Below, piece by piece: positions 9,459-17,865 of a DNA stretch of 43,347 nt (position 1 is the first letter of the stretch; each line of letters opens with the position of its first letter). The stretch is from Lutimaribacter salitolerans (GTDB taxonomy: Bacteria > Pseudomonadota > Alphaproteobacteria > Rhodobacterales > Rhodobacteraceae). The stretch spans positions 1-43,347 of the forward strand of contig NZ_JBHUDD010000051.1 in assembly GCF_042677865.1 (NCBI RefSeq), in the 5' to 3' direction. Under the pieces are notes generated by a model that saw only the letters and a program-made list of their open reading frames with translations, was not told where the DNA came from and ran no database searches. The position numbers were made by a program, and so were the translations under genes.

Positions 9459-10399
9459 GTTCTGGCCTTCAGGCGGGGGTCGATGGCAACATACAGCAGA
9501 TCGACGATGAAATTCGCCGTCACCACGATCACGGCGAACAGCATCACCAGCGCCTGAACCGTGGGCAGGTCGCGGTTGGAAATCGACTGGAATATCAGCC
9601 GCCCCAGACCGGGCAGGTAGAACACGTTCTCGATCACGATGGTGCCCGTCACCAGCCCGGCAAATTGCATCCCGACGATGGTGACGATGGGCACCAGCGC
9701 GTTGGGCAGCACATGCGCCCACAGCACGCGGCGGCGCGACAACCCGGCGGCGCGCGCGGTGCGGATGTAATCCAGCCGCATCACCTCCAGAGCCGACGAC
9801 CGTGTAACACGGGCCAGAACCGCCGACTGCACCAGCGCCAGAGACACGGTGGGCAGGATCAGCGCGCGCATCGCCTGCACCGGGTCGGACCAGCCCGGAA
9901 AGCCCCCGGGCGGCAACCAGCGCAGGTTGACCGCGAACAGCAGCACCAGCAGGATCGCCAGCCAGAAGGCCGGGATGGCGATGCCAAGCTGGCTGAGGAA
10001 CATCACGCCCCAATCGGCGGTTTTGCCATGGCGCGCGGCGGCGAAGATCCCCAGCGGCAGCGCCAGCGCGATGGTGAACACCATGCCCGCCAGCGCCAGC
10101 GCCAGCGTCATCGGTATACGCTCGGCAATCAGCCCCGCGACCGGCACCCGAAAGGAATGGGACATACCGAAATCACCCGCCAGCGCGCCGGTGATCCAGT
10201 TCCAGTAGCGGATGGGCAGCGGATCGTTCAGGCCCAGTTGATTGCGCAGGGTCGCCAGCGCGTCCTCGGTCGCGTCCAGCCCCAGAATGGTCAGTGCCGG
10301 ATCGCCCGGCAGCACGTTCATCACGGCAAAAACGACCAGCGACACTGCAAGCAGTGTCGCCACGAAGCCGACAGTGCGGCGGAACAGAAAGTAGCCCAT
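9455..10399 (-). CDS. Oligopeptide-type ABC transporter permease (DppB-like)
   Basis: A 314-residue six-helix permease with the DppB/OppB features. The N-terminal helix is followed by MNVLPGDPA, a GLNDPLPIRYWNW segment and a GDFGMSHSFRVPV segment. The EAA loop RTARAAGLSRRRVLWAHVLPNAL and terminal DPRLK are present. It pairs with the DppC-like protein to form the channel. It lies about 70 bp downstream of the binding-protein gene, separated by a stem-loop that could lower permease expression relative to the binding protein. Confidence 0.92.
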   Translation of the reverse strand: MGYFLFRRTVGFVATLLAVSLVVFAVMNVLPGDPALTILGLDATEDALATLRNQLGLNDPLPIRYWNWITGALAGDFGMSHSFRVPVAGLIAERIPMTLALALAGMVFTIALALPLGIFAAARHGKTADWGVMFLSQLGIAIPAFWLAILLVLLFAVNLRWLPPGGFPGWSDPVQAMRALILPTVSLALVQSAVLARVTRSSALEVMRLDYIRTARAAGLSRRRVLWAHVLPNALVPIVTIVGMQFAGLVTGTIVIENVFYLPGLGRLIFQSISNRDLPTVQALVMLFAVIVVTANFIVDLLYVAIDPRLKART

Positions 10400-10422
10400 A
10401 AGGTATTGCAGTCCGGTCTGAC

Positions 10423-10444
10423 GCGGGGGCGTGCGCGCCCCCGC
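10423..10444 (-). terminator. Intercistronic stem-loop between binding protein and permease genes
   Basis: GCGGGGGC (10423-10430) pairs with GCCCCCGC (10437-10444) around GTGCGC. There is no U-tract on the minus strand, so it is more likely an mRNA-stabilising or attenuating hairpin than a strong terminator. Such hairpins are common after the first, highly expressed gene of ABC importer operons. Confidence 0.5.
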
Positions 10445-10467
10445 ATCCTTTGTCTAGGTCACAAGGC

Positions 10468-11955
10468 TCAGTTCACGGTCACGCCGGCGAGCGGCTGGAA
10501 CAGCACCGCGCGCGATGTCCAGAAACCATCGACCCCGGTCTTGTAGACGCCCAGTTGCGGCAACTGGAACAGGAACCCGTGCACCGCCTGATCGGTCAGA
10601 TAGGTCTGACCCTGCTTCAGCAGCTCCTCACGCTTCGCGGTGTCGGGCTCGGTGCTGATCGCCTCCCACAGGGCGTTGAACTCGGCATCATCATAGCCAT
10701 AGAAATACTCGGGCCCGCGGGCAAAGTTGCCCATGTCGTTGGGGCTGGTGTGGGCGATGATGGTCATGTCGTAGTTGAGCTGCTTGTACACCTCGTCCAG
10801 CCAGAAACCCCATTCGACGTTTTCCACCTTGGCGTCGATCCCGGCCTCGGCCAGTTGCGCCTGAATGATCTCGGCCGAGCGCGTGGCATAGGGGAACGGC
10901 GGCACCCGCAGGGTCATGGTGGTGCCGGCCACGCCCGCCTCTTCGAACATCTCGCGGGCCGTGTCGGTGTCATGGGCGTACACGCCGGTCAGGTCCACAT
11001 AGGCTGGGCCATGCGGCGGGTAGAAGCTGCCGATCGGCGTCGCCTGACCGTACATAGCCCCGTCGATGATCTCGGCCCGGTCGATGGCGTGGCTGACCGC
11101 GCGGCGCACGCGGATGTCGTCGAACGGCGGTTTGGCGTTGTTCATCGCCAGAATGACCTCGCCCTCGGTCGAGCCTGTCACCACGTCAAAGCGCGGGTCA
11201 GCCTCGAACTGCGGCAGCATCTCGGGCGCGGGAAAGCCGGGAAAGGCGTCCAGCTCACCGGCCAGCAGCGCCGAGGACGCAGCAGAGGCATCGCTGATGA
11301 ACCGGAACTCGACCGCATCCAGCGCGACGTTGGCCGCGTCGCGGTGATCGGGGTTCTTGGCGAGGATCAGGCGATCACCGCGCGTCCAGCTGTCATACAT
11401 GAACGGGCCGGTGCCGACCGGAGTGGTCGCATTCGCCTCGACCGACTCGGGCGCCACGATGGACGCATCGCCCTGCGCCATGTTGAACAGGAAAAATGCG
11501 TCCGGTGTAGTCAGCTTGATCTCGACCGTGCGCGCATCGGTGGCGGTGACGCTTTCGATCGGCTTGAAAATGCCCTTGGACGGGTTGACCGAACCGTCGC
11601 CCATCGCGCGGTCGAAGCTGAACACCACGTCCTCGGCGTCGAAGGTGGTGCCATCGTGGAACGTCGCCCCCTCGACCAGCGTGAAAACATAGGTCAGGCC
11701 ATCCTCGGACACGGTCCAGCTTTGTGCCAGTTGCGGCTGGACGTTGCCCGCCTCGTCCACGGTGGTCAGCGATTCGTAGACGTTCTGCGTCAGCATGCCG
11801 TCGATCGACGCGGTGGCATCTGCTGTCGGGTCCAGCGATGTGGGCTCCTGTTGCAGGCCGATCACGATCCGGTTCTGGGCACTGGCGGGCGCGGCCACAA
11901 GGCCGACGCCAAGGGCCAGCGCCACGGCCAGCGGCAGATGAGACAGTTTTGTCAT
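10468..11955 (-). CDS. ABC transporter substrate-binding protein (peptide/nickel family, SBP_bac_5)
   Basis: The 495-residue periplasmic binding protein has an N-terminal signal peptide of about 26 residues ending APASA-Q. Cluster C binding-protein landmarks follow: LQQEPTSLDPTADA, VYESLTTVDEAG, LAQSWTVSEDGLTYVFTL, FHDGTTFDAEDVVFSFDR and FDDIRVRRAVSHAIDR. Start 11955 is preceded by AAGGAG; the longer frame has no signal peptide. It delivers substrate to the permeases encoded just downstream. Ligand identity (peptide, opine, glutathione or other) cannot be read directly. Confidence 0.93.
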   Translation of the reverse strand: MTKLSHLPLAVALALGVGLVAAPASAQNRIVIGLQQEPTSLDPTADATASIDGMLTQNVYESLTTVDEAGNVQPQLAQSWTVSEDGLTYVFTLVEGATFHDGTTFDAEDVVFSFDRAMGDGSVNPSKGIFKPIESVTATDARTVEIKLTTPDAFFLFNMAQGDASIVAPESVEANATTPVGTGPFMYDSWTRGDRLILAKNPDHRDAANVALDAVEFRFISDASAASSALLAGELDAFPGFPAPEMLPQFEADPRFDVVTGSTEGEVILAMNNAKPPFDDIRVRRAVSHAIDRAEIIDGAMYGQATPIGSFYPPHGPAYVDLTGVYAHDTDTAREMFEEAGVAGTTMTLRVPPFPYATRSAEIIQAQLAEAGIDAKVENVEWGFWLDEVYKQLNYDMTIIAHTSPNDMGNFARGPEYFYGYDDAEFNALWEAISTEPDTAKREELLKQGQTYLTDQAVHGFLFQLPQLGVYKTGVDGFWTSRAVLFQPLAGVTVN

Positions 11956-11993
11956 GGAATGCTCCTTCAGGTCACATGTCGTTTTGGCCCGCA

Positions 11994-12014
11994 TATGACG
12001 TGCCAATATGACGC
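11994..12014. repeat. Two direct repeats ATATGACG, 13 bp apart
   Basis: ATATGACG occurs at 11994-12001 and 12007-12014, inside the 179-bp region between the divergently transcribed binding-protein gene and the molybdoenzyme gene. Phased direct repeats at this position fit a regulator binding site, but no known regulator motif was recognised. Confidence 0.35.
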
Positions 12015-12134
12015 CTGCATGAAACTGTGCCGTGTATGCCACGCCCAAGTCAAAAGCTTTGCACGCCCGCCCCTCTTGCCAGTCCCCGCAGTTTGCCGTC
12101 TGCTGCGCCAAACCAGCTGAAACAGGGGCGCAAG

Positions 12135-14378
12135 ATGAGCGACAGGAAAACCCGCATCACCACCAGCCATTGGGGCGCGTTCGAGGTCGAGACGATGGGC
12201 GACCGCATCATCGCCACCCATCCCTTTGCCCCCGATCCCGACCCGAGTGCGATTCCCGCGATCATCCCGCAGGCCGTGCACCACCACACCCGGATCGACC
12301 GCCCGCACATCCGCCGCGCATGGCTGGACAGGCGCGACCGGAAGGGGCGCGGCGCGGATGATTTCGTGGCGCTGCCCTGGGACGAGGCGCTGGACATCGC
12401 CGCGCAGGAAATTGCCCGCATCCGCGACACCCATGGCAATGGCGCGATCTTTGGCGGCTCCTATGGCTGGAGCTCGGCCGGCCGGTTTCATCATGCCCAA
12501 AGCCAGGTGCACCGCTTTCTGAACGCCATCGGCGGTTATGTCGCCAGCTTCGGCAGCTACTCCACCGGCTGCGCGCAGGCGATCATGCCGCATGTGTTCG
12601 GGATGAACTTCATCACCCTGCTGTATGAGCATCAGGAAGGCTGGCACACGCTGGACCAGCACACCGAAACGCTGGTCATGTTCGGCGGTATCAACCCCAA
12701 GAACGCACAGGTCAGCATGGGCGGCGTGACCGAGCACGAAACCGCAGGCTGGTTCGACCGCTTCCAGGCCAAGGGCATGCGCTGCGTCAACATCGGCCCG
12801 CAGCGCGGCGATTCCCCACCGGGGTGCGAGTGGATGGCGGTCCGCCCCGGATCGGATACCGCGCTGATGCTGGCCCTGGCCTGGGTGCTCGAGGATGAAG
12901 GCCTGACCGATCACGCCTTTCTGGACCGCTGCACCACCGGGTTTGACCGGTTCTGCCCCTACCTCATGGGGGAGGCCGACGGCACGCCGAAATCGCCCGA
13001 TTGGGCCGCGCCTCTGTGCGGTGTGCCAGCCGACACCATCCGCGCGCTGGCCCGGCGCATGGCCACGACGCGCACCTACATCACCGTGGCATGGTCGTTG
13101 CAGCGCGCGCATCATGGCGAGCAACCCTACTGGATGTCCGCCGTTCTGGCCGCCATGCTGGGCCAGATCGGCCTGCCAGGTGGCGGCGTGGGATACGGCT
13201 ATGGCGCGATCGGCGGCGTGGGAAAATCGCTGCTGGGGATGACCGGCATGACCCTGCCGCAGGGGCACAACCCGGTCGCCGACGTGATCCCGGTGGCCCG
13301 CATCGCCGACATGCTGCGCAATCCCGGCGGCACTTACGATTTCAACGGCCAGCGCCGCAGCTATCCCGACATCCGGCTGGTCTATTGGGCGGGCGGCAAC
13401 CCGTTCCACCACCATCAGGACCTGAACGCCCTGCACGAGGCGTGGCAGACCCCCGAAACCATCCTCGTGAACGAGCCGTGGTGGACGCCCACGGCCAAAC
13501 GTGCCGATATCGTCTTTCCCGCCACCACCCCCTACGAGCGCGAGGATATCGGCCGCTCGAACCTGGACGATTACCTGTTTCACATGCCGCAACTGATCCC
13601 GCCAGTGGGTCAGGCGCGTGACGATTACGACATCTTCGCCGGTCTGGCCGCGCGCATGGGGGCCACCGACGCCTATACCGAAGGGCGCACATCGGCGGAA
13701 TGGATCGAGCTTCTTTATGCCGATTACCGCGCCCGCGCGGCGGCCCAAGGCATCGACGTGCCCGATCTTGACGGGCTGCGCGAGCGCAACTGGATGAAAC
13801 TGCCGATCCGGGTGGACGGTCCGAAAACAACGCTGTTCGCCCCGTTCCGCGACGACCCCGACGCCGCGCCACTGGGCACCCCCTCGGGCCGGATCGAGAT
13901 CTTCTCGGAGACCATAGACAGCTTCGGCTATGACGATTGCCCGGGCCACCCGGTCTGGCTGCCCCCGGCGGAATGGGCGGGCACGGCCACGGCGGATGCG
14001 CCGCTGCACCTGGTCTCGCCGCAGCCCGGCGACAAGCTGCACAGCCAGCTTGAAAGCGCGCTGGCCGATCAGCCCGGCGCGCGGCCCGAACGGCTGGTAA
14101 TCCACCCCGATGACGCCGCCGCGCGCGCGATAGCCGATGGCGACCTGCTGCGCGTGTTCAACACCCGTGGCGCGGCGCGCGCGCGCGCGCATGTCTCGGG
14201 CGATATCCTGCCCGGCGTGGTGGCCCTGCCTACCGGCGCATGGTTCGGCGATCCGGGCGGCAATATCGACCCGCATGGCAATCCCAACGTGCTGACTGCC
14301 GACATCGGCACCTCGCGTCTGGGTCAGGGATGCAGTGCTCATTCGACGCTGGTGCAGGTGGCCTGCGACAACGACTGA
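12135..14378 (+). CDS. Molybdopterin-dependent oxidoreductase, DMSO/biotin sulfoxide reductase (BisC-like)
   Basis: A bis-MGD oxidoreductase of 747 residues. Tyr110-Gly-Trp112 and Ser143 (in SYSTG) have the same 33-residue spacing as Tyr114, Trp116 and the Mo-ligand Ser147 of Rhodobacter DMSO reductase. Further family segments are GWHTLDQHTETLVMFGG, GPQRGDSPPG, WWTPTAKRADIVFPAT and the C-terminal HPDDAAARAIADGD...TGAWFGDP domain. There is no N-terminal iron-sulfur cysteine motif. There is also no Tat signal: the N terminus is MSDRKTRITTSHWG, so the enzyme is cytoplasmic, as BisC is. Likely substrates are biotin, methionine or other S-oxides. It is divergent from the ABC importer. Confidence 0.88.
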   Translation: MSDRKTRITTSHWGAFEVETMGDRIIATHPFAPDPDPSAIPAIIPQAVHHHTRIDRPHIRRAWLDRRDRKGRGADDFVALPWDEALDIAAQEIARIRDTHGNGAIFGGSYGWSSAGRFHHAQSQVHRFLNAIGGYVASFGSYSTGCAQAIMPHVFGMNFITLLYEHQEGWHTLDQHTETLVMFGGINPKNAQVSMGGVTEHETAGWFDRFQAKGMRCVNIGPQRGDSPPGCEWMAVRPGSDTALMLALAWVLEDEGLTDHAFLDRCTTGFDRFCPYLMGEADGTPKSPDWAAPLCGVPADTIRALARRMATTRTYITVAWSLQRAHHGEQPYWMSAVLAAMLGQIGLPGGGVGYGYGAIGGVGKSLLGMTGMTLPQGHNPVADVIPVARIADMLRNPGGTYDFNGQRRSYPDIRLVYWAGGNPFHHHQDLNALHEAWQTPETILVNEPWWTPTAKRADIVFPATTPYEREDIGRSNLDDYLFHMPQLIPPVGQARDDYDIFAGLAARMGATDAYTEGRTSAEWIELLYADYRARAAAQGIDVPDLDGLRERNWMKLPIRVDGPKTTLFAPFRDDPDAAPLGTPSGRIEIFSETIDSFGYDDCPGHPVWLPPAEWAGTATADAPLHLVSPQPGDKLHSQLESALADQPGARPERLVIHPDDAAARAIADGDLLRVFNTRGAARARAHVSGDILPGVVALPTGAWFGDPGGNIDPHGNPNVLTADIGTSRLGQGCSAHSTLVQVACDND

Positions 14379-14487
14379 CGCGGGTTAGTTTACCCAACGT
14401 CAAAAAAAATACACATATGCGTGATCCAGCGCCCGCATACCCCCGTATACCCTGGTAAACAACGACTGACACAGGGAGCTACGGAGG

Positions 14488-14781
14488 ATGTCAGGAGTAT
14501 TTGAAAGCTGGCTCACGCGGTTTCACAACCGTCAGCGGCAGCGCCACGCGATGTTCGACCATCTCGGGATCGACATACCCGAAGAAAAAGCCCCGGCATG
14601 TTTCGAAGAGCTGCGCGCCGCCATGCTGGCCTGCAACCGTTGTCGCAACCTTGAACCATGCGCAAGCTGGATCGCCCAACGCCAGCCAGGCACGCCGCAT
14701 TTCTGCCCCGCGCGCTCGGCGCTCAAGGTGCTCAAACGCGCCACCCCGACCAGACCCCAGATGCACGAGGCCGCCGAATAG
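14488..14781 (+). CDS. DUF6455 family protein (four-cysteine)
   Basis: A small 97-residue protein. Its C-terminal half carries C49-x2-C52-x5-C58-x14-C73 followed by a short helix; the PCASW and HFCP contexts are the DUF6455 signature. The cysteine spacing suggests a metal or iron-sulfur site, which is inference. C38 is extra. GGAGG lies 6-7 bp before the ATG, and an AT-rich stretch (14399-14420) upstream probably contains the promoter. A second family member is encoded at 18760-19023. Confidence 0.75.
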   Translation: MSGVFESWLTRFHNRQRQRHAMFDHLGIDIPEEKAPACFEELRAAMLACNRCRNLEPCASWIAQRQPGTPHFCPARSALKVLKRATPTRPQMHEAAE

Positions 14782-14880
14782 GCGCGCATCCACGCCCCGA
14801 ATGACCCAGATCAAGGCAGCCCGCGTGCCGGTGCCCTACTCTTTGACAGGAACCGCGCGCCGACTTGAAAGGGCAAAGCC

Positions 14881-15066
14881 ATGATGCGTCTTGCGTCCAT
14901 CCTTTATTCTCTGATCAGCACCACGCTGGCAGGCAGCTTCATCGTCGTCTCGCTGGTGTCGGGCTATGTCACGCTCATCCCTATCCTGATTGCCGCCGCC
15001 CTCGGCTTTGTTCTGGCGGTGCCGGTGTCCTGGCTGATCGCGCGGCAGATCACAGGCACCGAATAG
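14881..15066 (+). CDS. Small two-helix membrane protein
   Basis: A 61-residue protein made almost entirely of two membrane helices (about 5-27 and 31-55) with a short polar tail. Very similar small proteins occur in Rhodobacteraceae and are often labelled CTP synthetase in databases. That label has no basis here because no synthetase domain could fit. AAAGGG lies about 8 bp before ATG 14881; ATG 14884 is also possible. Function is unknown. Confidence 0.7.
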   Translation: MMRLASILYSLISTTLAGSFIVVSLVSGYVTLIPILIAAALGFVLAVPVSWLIARQITGTE

Positions 15067-15074
15067 CACGCAGG

Positions 15075-15839
15075 TCACGGTGCGGTGGCGGACAGCCAAT
15101 GGGCCACCGCCGCGCCGAACTCGCGCGGCTTTTCCGCGTGCAGCCAATGCCCGGCGCCAGGTATCTTTGCAAACTGCGCTTGCGGAAACAGCCGTTTGAT
15201 CTCGGGGCGGTGGTCACGGGTGACGTAATGCGACTCTGCCCCTGACAGAAACAGCACAGGCCCGTCAAAGGCAGTCTCGAACCGTGGAAACGACAGGATC
15301 TTTGGCATCTCAGCGGCCAGGGCATTCAGGTTCAGCCGCCACGCGCGCGCCTTGATGTCCAGCGATTGCAGGAAAAACGCCCGCAGTTGCGGGTCTTCGA
15401 TCGCCTCGAGCTGTTCCAGCGCGTCCGACCGTTTCTCGACGCGCGACAGGTCCACCGCCTTCATCGCCTCGATGAACTGCATCTGTTCATGGTCATAGCC
15501 GACAGGCGCGATATCCGCCACGATCAGCCGCCGCACCAGCCCGGGATGTCCCAGCGCCAGCGCCATCGCCGCCTTGCCACCCATCGAATGGCCCAGCACG
15601 TCCCACGCCCCGCCCAGATGCCCGATCACCTGCGCCAGATCGCCCGCCATATCCTCGTAGCCGTGACTGTCGAACCATGGGCTGTCGCCATGGTTGCGCA
15701 TGTCCACGGCCACCACGGGCCGGTCCTCCGACAGGCGTTTGGCGATCACACCCCAATTGCGCCCCGAGCCATACAGCCCGTGCGCAATCAGCAAACCGGG
15801 GCCATCCTGCCCCTCACCATGGGTGATGAAATTCAGCAT
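15075..15839 (-). CDS. Alpha/beta fold hydrolase (YbfF-like esterase)
   Basis: The 254-residue enzyme has an oxyanion HG motif (AHGLYGSGRNW, 19-29) and DMRNHGDSP. The nucleophile elbow GHSMGG has Ser85, and the late histidine sits in GAGHWLHAEKP. The LYGSGRNW and RNHGDSPW segments are those of the YbfF/ABHD11-like esterase group. Start 15839 is preceded by GGGGGA; the ATG at 15887 has no RBS. It converges on the small membrane protein with only 8 bp between stops. Physiological substrate is unknown. Confidence 0.9.
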   Translation of the reverse strand: MLNFITHGEGQDGPGLLIAHGLYGSGRNWGVIAKRLSEDRPVVAVDMRNHGDSPWFDSHGYEDMAGDLAQVIGHLGGAWDVLGHSMGGKAAMALALGHPGLVRRLIVADIAPVGYDHEQMQFIEAMKAVDLSRVEKRSDALEQLEAIEDPQLRAFFLQSLDIKARAWRLNLNALAAEMPKILSFPRFETAFDGPVLFLSGAESHYVTRDHRPEIKRLFPQAQFAKIPGAGHWLHAEKPREFGAAVAHWLSATAP

Positions 15840-15913
15840 ACTTCCCCCGATCTCGCCCTGATCTGTTTGACCCCGCCCCGCCTGCATCCTACTGTGCCCG
15901 ACGGAGAGAGCTT

Positions 15914-16285
15914 ATGGATTCCAAGGATTTGGCGCGCAAGACCGCGCAACTCAACGCATTGCTGGAGCAAAAGCTGGCCCTGCGCAAGGGCACTCTGGGC
16001 CAGCGTGCCGACCGCGCGGGCCGCCGTCTGCCCGGTTGGGTGCGCCGCAACCTGCACCAGCTTGACCGCGCGCAGACCATGGCCGGACACCCGAAAATGG
16101 CCCTTATGCTGGACGCCGATGATCTTGATCGCGCCTATCTCAGCGCCGCTGACCACCTGAAGACGATCGACCCCAGGGAACGCCGCAAGGACCGCCTGCT
16201 TGGCATCCTGGGCAGCCTCGCCTTCAACATCCTGCTGCTGGCCGCCCTGCTTTTCGCCGTTCTGCGCTGGCAGGGGTTCGTCTAG
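15914..16285 (+). CDS. Conserved hypothetical protein with C-terminal membrane helix
   Basis: A 123-residue basic protein. The N-terminal 70 residues are helical and rich in Lys/Arg (KDLARKTAQLNALLEQKLALRKG), suggesting a coiled coil. One membrane helix follows at about 98-117, so it is likely tail-anchored with the bulk in the cytoplasm. GGAGAG about 6 bp upstream supports the start. I do not recognise a characterised family. It is divergent from the esterase gene. Confidence 0.6.
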   Translation: MDSKDLARKTAQLNALLEQKLALRKGTLGQRADRAGRRLPGWVRRNLHQLDRAQTMAGHPKMALMLDADDLDRAYLSAADHLKTIDPRERRKDRLLGILGSLAFNILLLAALLFAVLRWQGFV

Positions 16286-16290
16286 ACCCG

Positions 16291-16363
16291 CTGGTCCTGC
16301 TTCATCTTGCCGGATAAACTCCGGGGGGAGTCTTCTGAAAGAGGACGGGGGGCAGCGCCCCCC
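16291..16363 (+). repeat. Dispersed structured intergenic repeat, copy 1
   Basis: Order of parts: TGGTCCT, TTCATCTTGCC (16301-16311), GATAAACTCCGGGGGGAG, then a 6-bp hairpin (GTCTTC 16330-16335 with GAGGAC 16341-16346). The last part is a 7-bp hairpin GGGGGGC (16347-16353) / GCCCCCC (16357-16363) with loop AGC. The same order recurs, inverted, at 18671-18743. It sits between convergent 3' ends and may act as a bidirectional terminator. Confidence 0.75.
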
Positions 16364-16365
16364 TT

Positions 16366-16387
16366 GCGCCGCGCGTCCGCGCGGCGC
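16366..16387. terminator. GC-rich hairpin at the glyA 3' end
   Basis: GCGCCGCGC (16366-16374) and GCGCGGCGC (16379-16387) are perfect 9-bp arms around GTCC, starting 6 bp past the glyA stop. No long U-tract follows, so intrinsic termination efficiency is uncertain. Confidence 0.55.
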
Positions 16388-16392
16388 CACTT

Positions 16393-17676
16393 TCAAAGAC
16401 CAGGATAGATCGGGAACCGCTTGCACAGCGCCTCGACCTCGGCCTTCACCCGGGCCTCGACCTCGGCATTGCCATCCTCGCCATTGGCGGCCAGACCGTC
16501 CACGACCTGCGTGATCCAGTCGCCGACCTGCCGGAACTCGGCCTCGCCAAACCCGCGCGTGGTGCCGGCGGGGGTGCCCAGACGCACACCGCTGGTGACC
16601 ATCGGCTTTTCGGGATCGAACGGAATGCCGTTCTTGTTGCAGGTGATATGCGCGCGTTCCAATGCGGCCTCGGTCGCGTTGCCCTTGACGCCCTTGGGCC
16701 GTAGATCGACCAGCATCACGTGACAATCGGTGCCGCCGGTGACGATGTCCAGCCCGCCCTTCATCAACTGATCGGCCAGCGCCTGCGCATTTGCGATCAC
16801 CTGTTTCTGATACGCGGCGAAGCCGGGCTCCAGCGCCTCGCCAAAGGCCACGGCCTTGGCGGCGATCACATGCATCAACGGGCCGCCCTGAATGCCGGGG
16901 AAGATGGCCGAGTTGAACTTTTTCGCCAGCGCCTCGTCATTGGTCAGGATCATCCCGCCGCGCGGACCGCGCAGGGTCTTGTGCGTGGTGGTGGTCACCA
17001 CATGGGCATGCGGGAACGGGTCGGGATAGACCCCGGCCGCGATCAGGCCGGCGAAATGCGCCACATCGGCCAGAACCCAAGCGCCCACGGTATCGGCGAT
17101 CTCGCGGATGCGGGCAAAGTCGATATGGCGCGGAATGGCGGACCCACCGGCGATGATCATCTTGGGCTTGTGCTCGGCGGTCAGGGCCGCGATCTGGTCG
17201 TAGTCGATCAGGTTGTCCTGCTGGCGCACACCGTACTGGATGGCGTTGAACCACTTGCCCGACTGGTTGGGCTTGGCCCCGTGGGTCAGGTGTCCGCCCG
17301 CGTCCAGCGACATGCCCAGGATGGTATCGCCGGGCTGCAGCAGCGCGGTGAACACCCCCTGGTTGGCCTGCGACCCGCTGTTGGGCTGCACATTGGCAAA
17401 CGCGCAGCCGAACAGTTGCTTGGCACGGTCGATCGCCAGGTTTTCGGCCACGTCAACGAACTGGCATCCACCGTAATAGCGCCGCCCGGGATAGCCTTCG
17501 GCGTATTTGTTGGTCATGACCGAGCCCTGCGCTTCCATCACCGCCGCCGAGACGATGTTCTCGCTGGCGATCAGCTCGATCTCGTGGCGCTGACGGCCCA
17601 GCTCGTCCGTGATCGCACCAAAGATCTCGGGGTCGCGGGCGGCAAGGGTGTCGGTGAAAAAACCGGTATCAGTCAT
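16393..17676 (-). CDS. glyA: Serine hydroxymethyltransferase
   Basis: Interconverts serine plus tetrahydrofolate with glycine plus 5,10-methylene-THF, supplying one-carbon units. The 427-residue protein has the family's IELIASENIVS start, NKYAEGYPGRRYYGG and PNSGSQANQGV segments. The DVAHFAGLIA strand and PLP lysine K233 in TTTTHKTLRGPRGG follow, and VTSGVRLGTPAGTTRGF is near the C terminus. Length matches the bacterial enzyme. It diverges from nadK over a 189-bp leader region and is closed by a hairpin plus repeat at its 3' end. Confidence 0.98.
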   Translation of the reverse strand: MTDTGFFTDTLAARDPEIFGAITDELGRQRHEIELIASENIVSAAVMEAQGSVMTNKYAEGYPGRRYYGGCQFVDVAENLAIDRAKQLFGCAFANVQPNSGSQANQGVFTALLQPGDTILGMSLDAGGHLTHGAKPNQSGKWFNAIQYGVRQQDNLIDYDQIAALTAEHKPKMIIAGGSAIPRHIDFARIREIADTVGAWVLADVAHFAGLIAAGVYPDPFPHAHVVTTTTHKTLRGPRGGMILTNDEALAKKFNSAIFPGIQGGPLMHVIAAKAVAFGEALEPGFAAYQKQVIANAQALADQLMKGGLDIVTGGTDCHVMLVDLRPKGVKGNATEAALERAHITCNKNGIPFDPEKPMVTSGVRLGTPAGTTRGFGEAEFRQVGDWITQVVDGLAANGEDGNAEVEARVKAEVEALCKRFPIYPGL

Positions 17677-17801
17677 TCAAGGGCTCCGTTTTCGGCACAG
17701 GCAGCAGCTGCTGCGTTGCAGGCGGATGTAGCCGAAACACCGCGTTACGGAAAGGGCCGAAAGCGACGCAGCCGCCCTTGCACGCGGCGGGGCTGGTGCA
17801 T

Positions 17802-17863
17802 GGGGGGAAGTTGTGGTTCTTTCGGAACCGGAATTGCCCTTTTGGAAACAGGAGTTTCCCCCC
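17802..17863 (+). promoter_or_regulatory. Structured leader before nadK with alternative pairings around the RBS
   Basis: GGGGGGAA (17802-17809) can pair perfectly with TTCCCCCC (17856-17863), enclosing a small hairpin GGTTC/GAACC (17815-17819/17825-17829). A second hairpin, GGAAAC (17844-17849) with GTTTCC (17854-17859), puts the Shine-Dalgarno AGGA in its loop and is incompatible with the long stem. The nadK ATG is at 17866. The arrangement looks like a translational switch or thermosensor, which is inference. Confidence 0.45.
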
Positions 17864-17865
17864 GC

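Noticed and set aside
14175..14190. Alternating (GC)8 run, possible Z-DNA
   Set aside because: It lies inside the molybdoenzyme gene and encodes an ordinary Ala-Arg stretch; codon bias explains it.
11967..14342. A 791-codon open frame on the minus strand
   Set aside because: It is antisense to the BisC-like molybdoenzyme, whose active-site spacing is exact; the frame has no recognisable domain or RBS.
12135..14378. Periplasmic DMSO/TMAO reductase
   Set aside because: The active-site residues fit the family, but there is no Tat or Sec leader, so a cytoplasmic BisC-type enzyme is more likely.
14843..14848. Consensus TTGACA before the small membrane protein gene
   Set aside because: No acceptable -10 hexamer 15-19 bp downstream, so a promoter call is not supported.
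17677..17865. Glycine riboswitch upstream of glyA
   Set aside because: The tandem aptamer cores are not seen. The structured element found is oriented toward nadK and made of simple stems.
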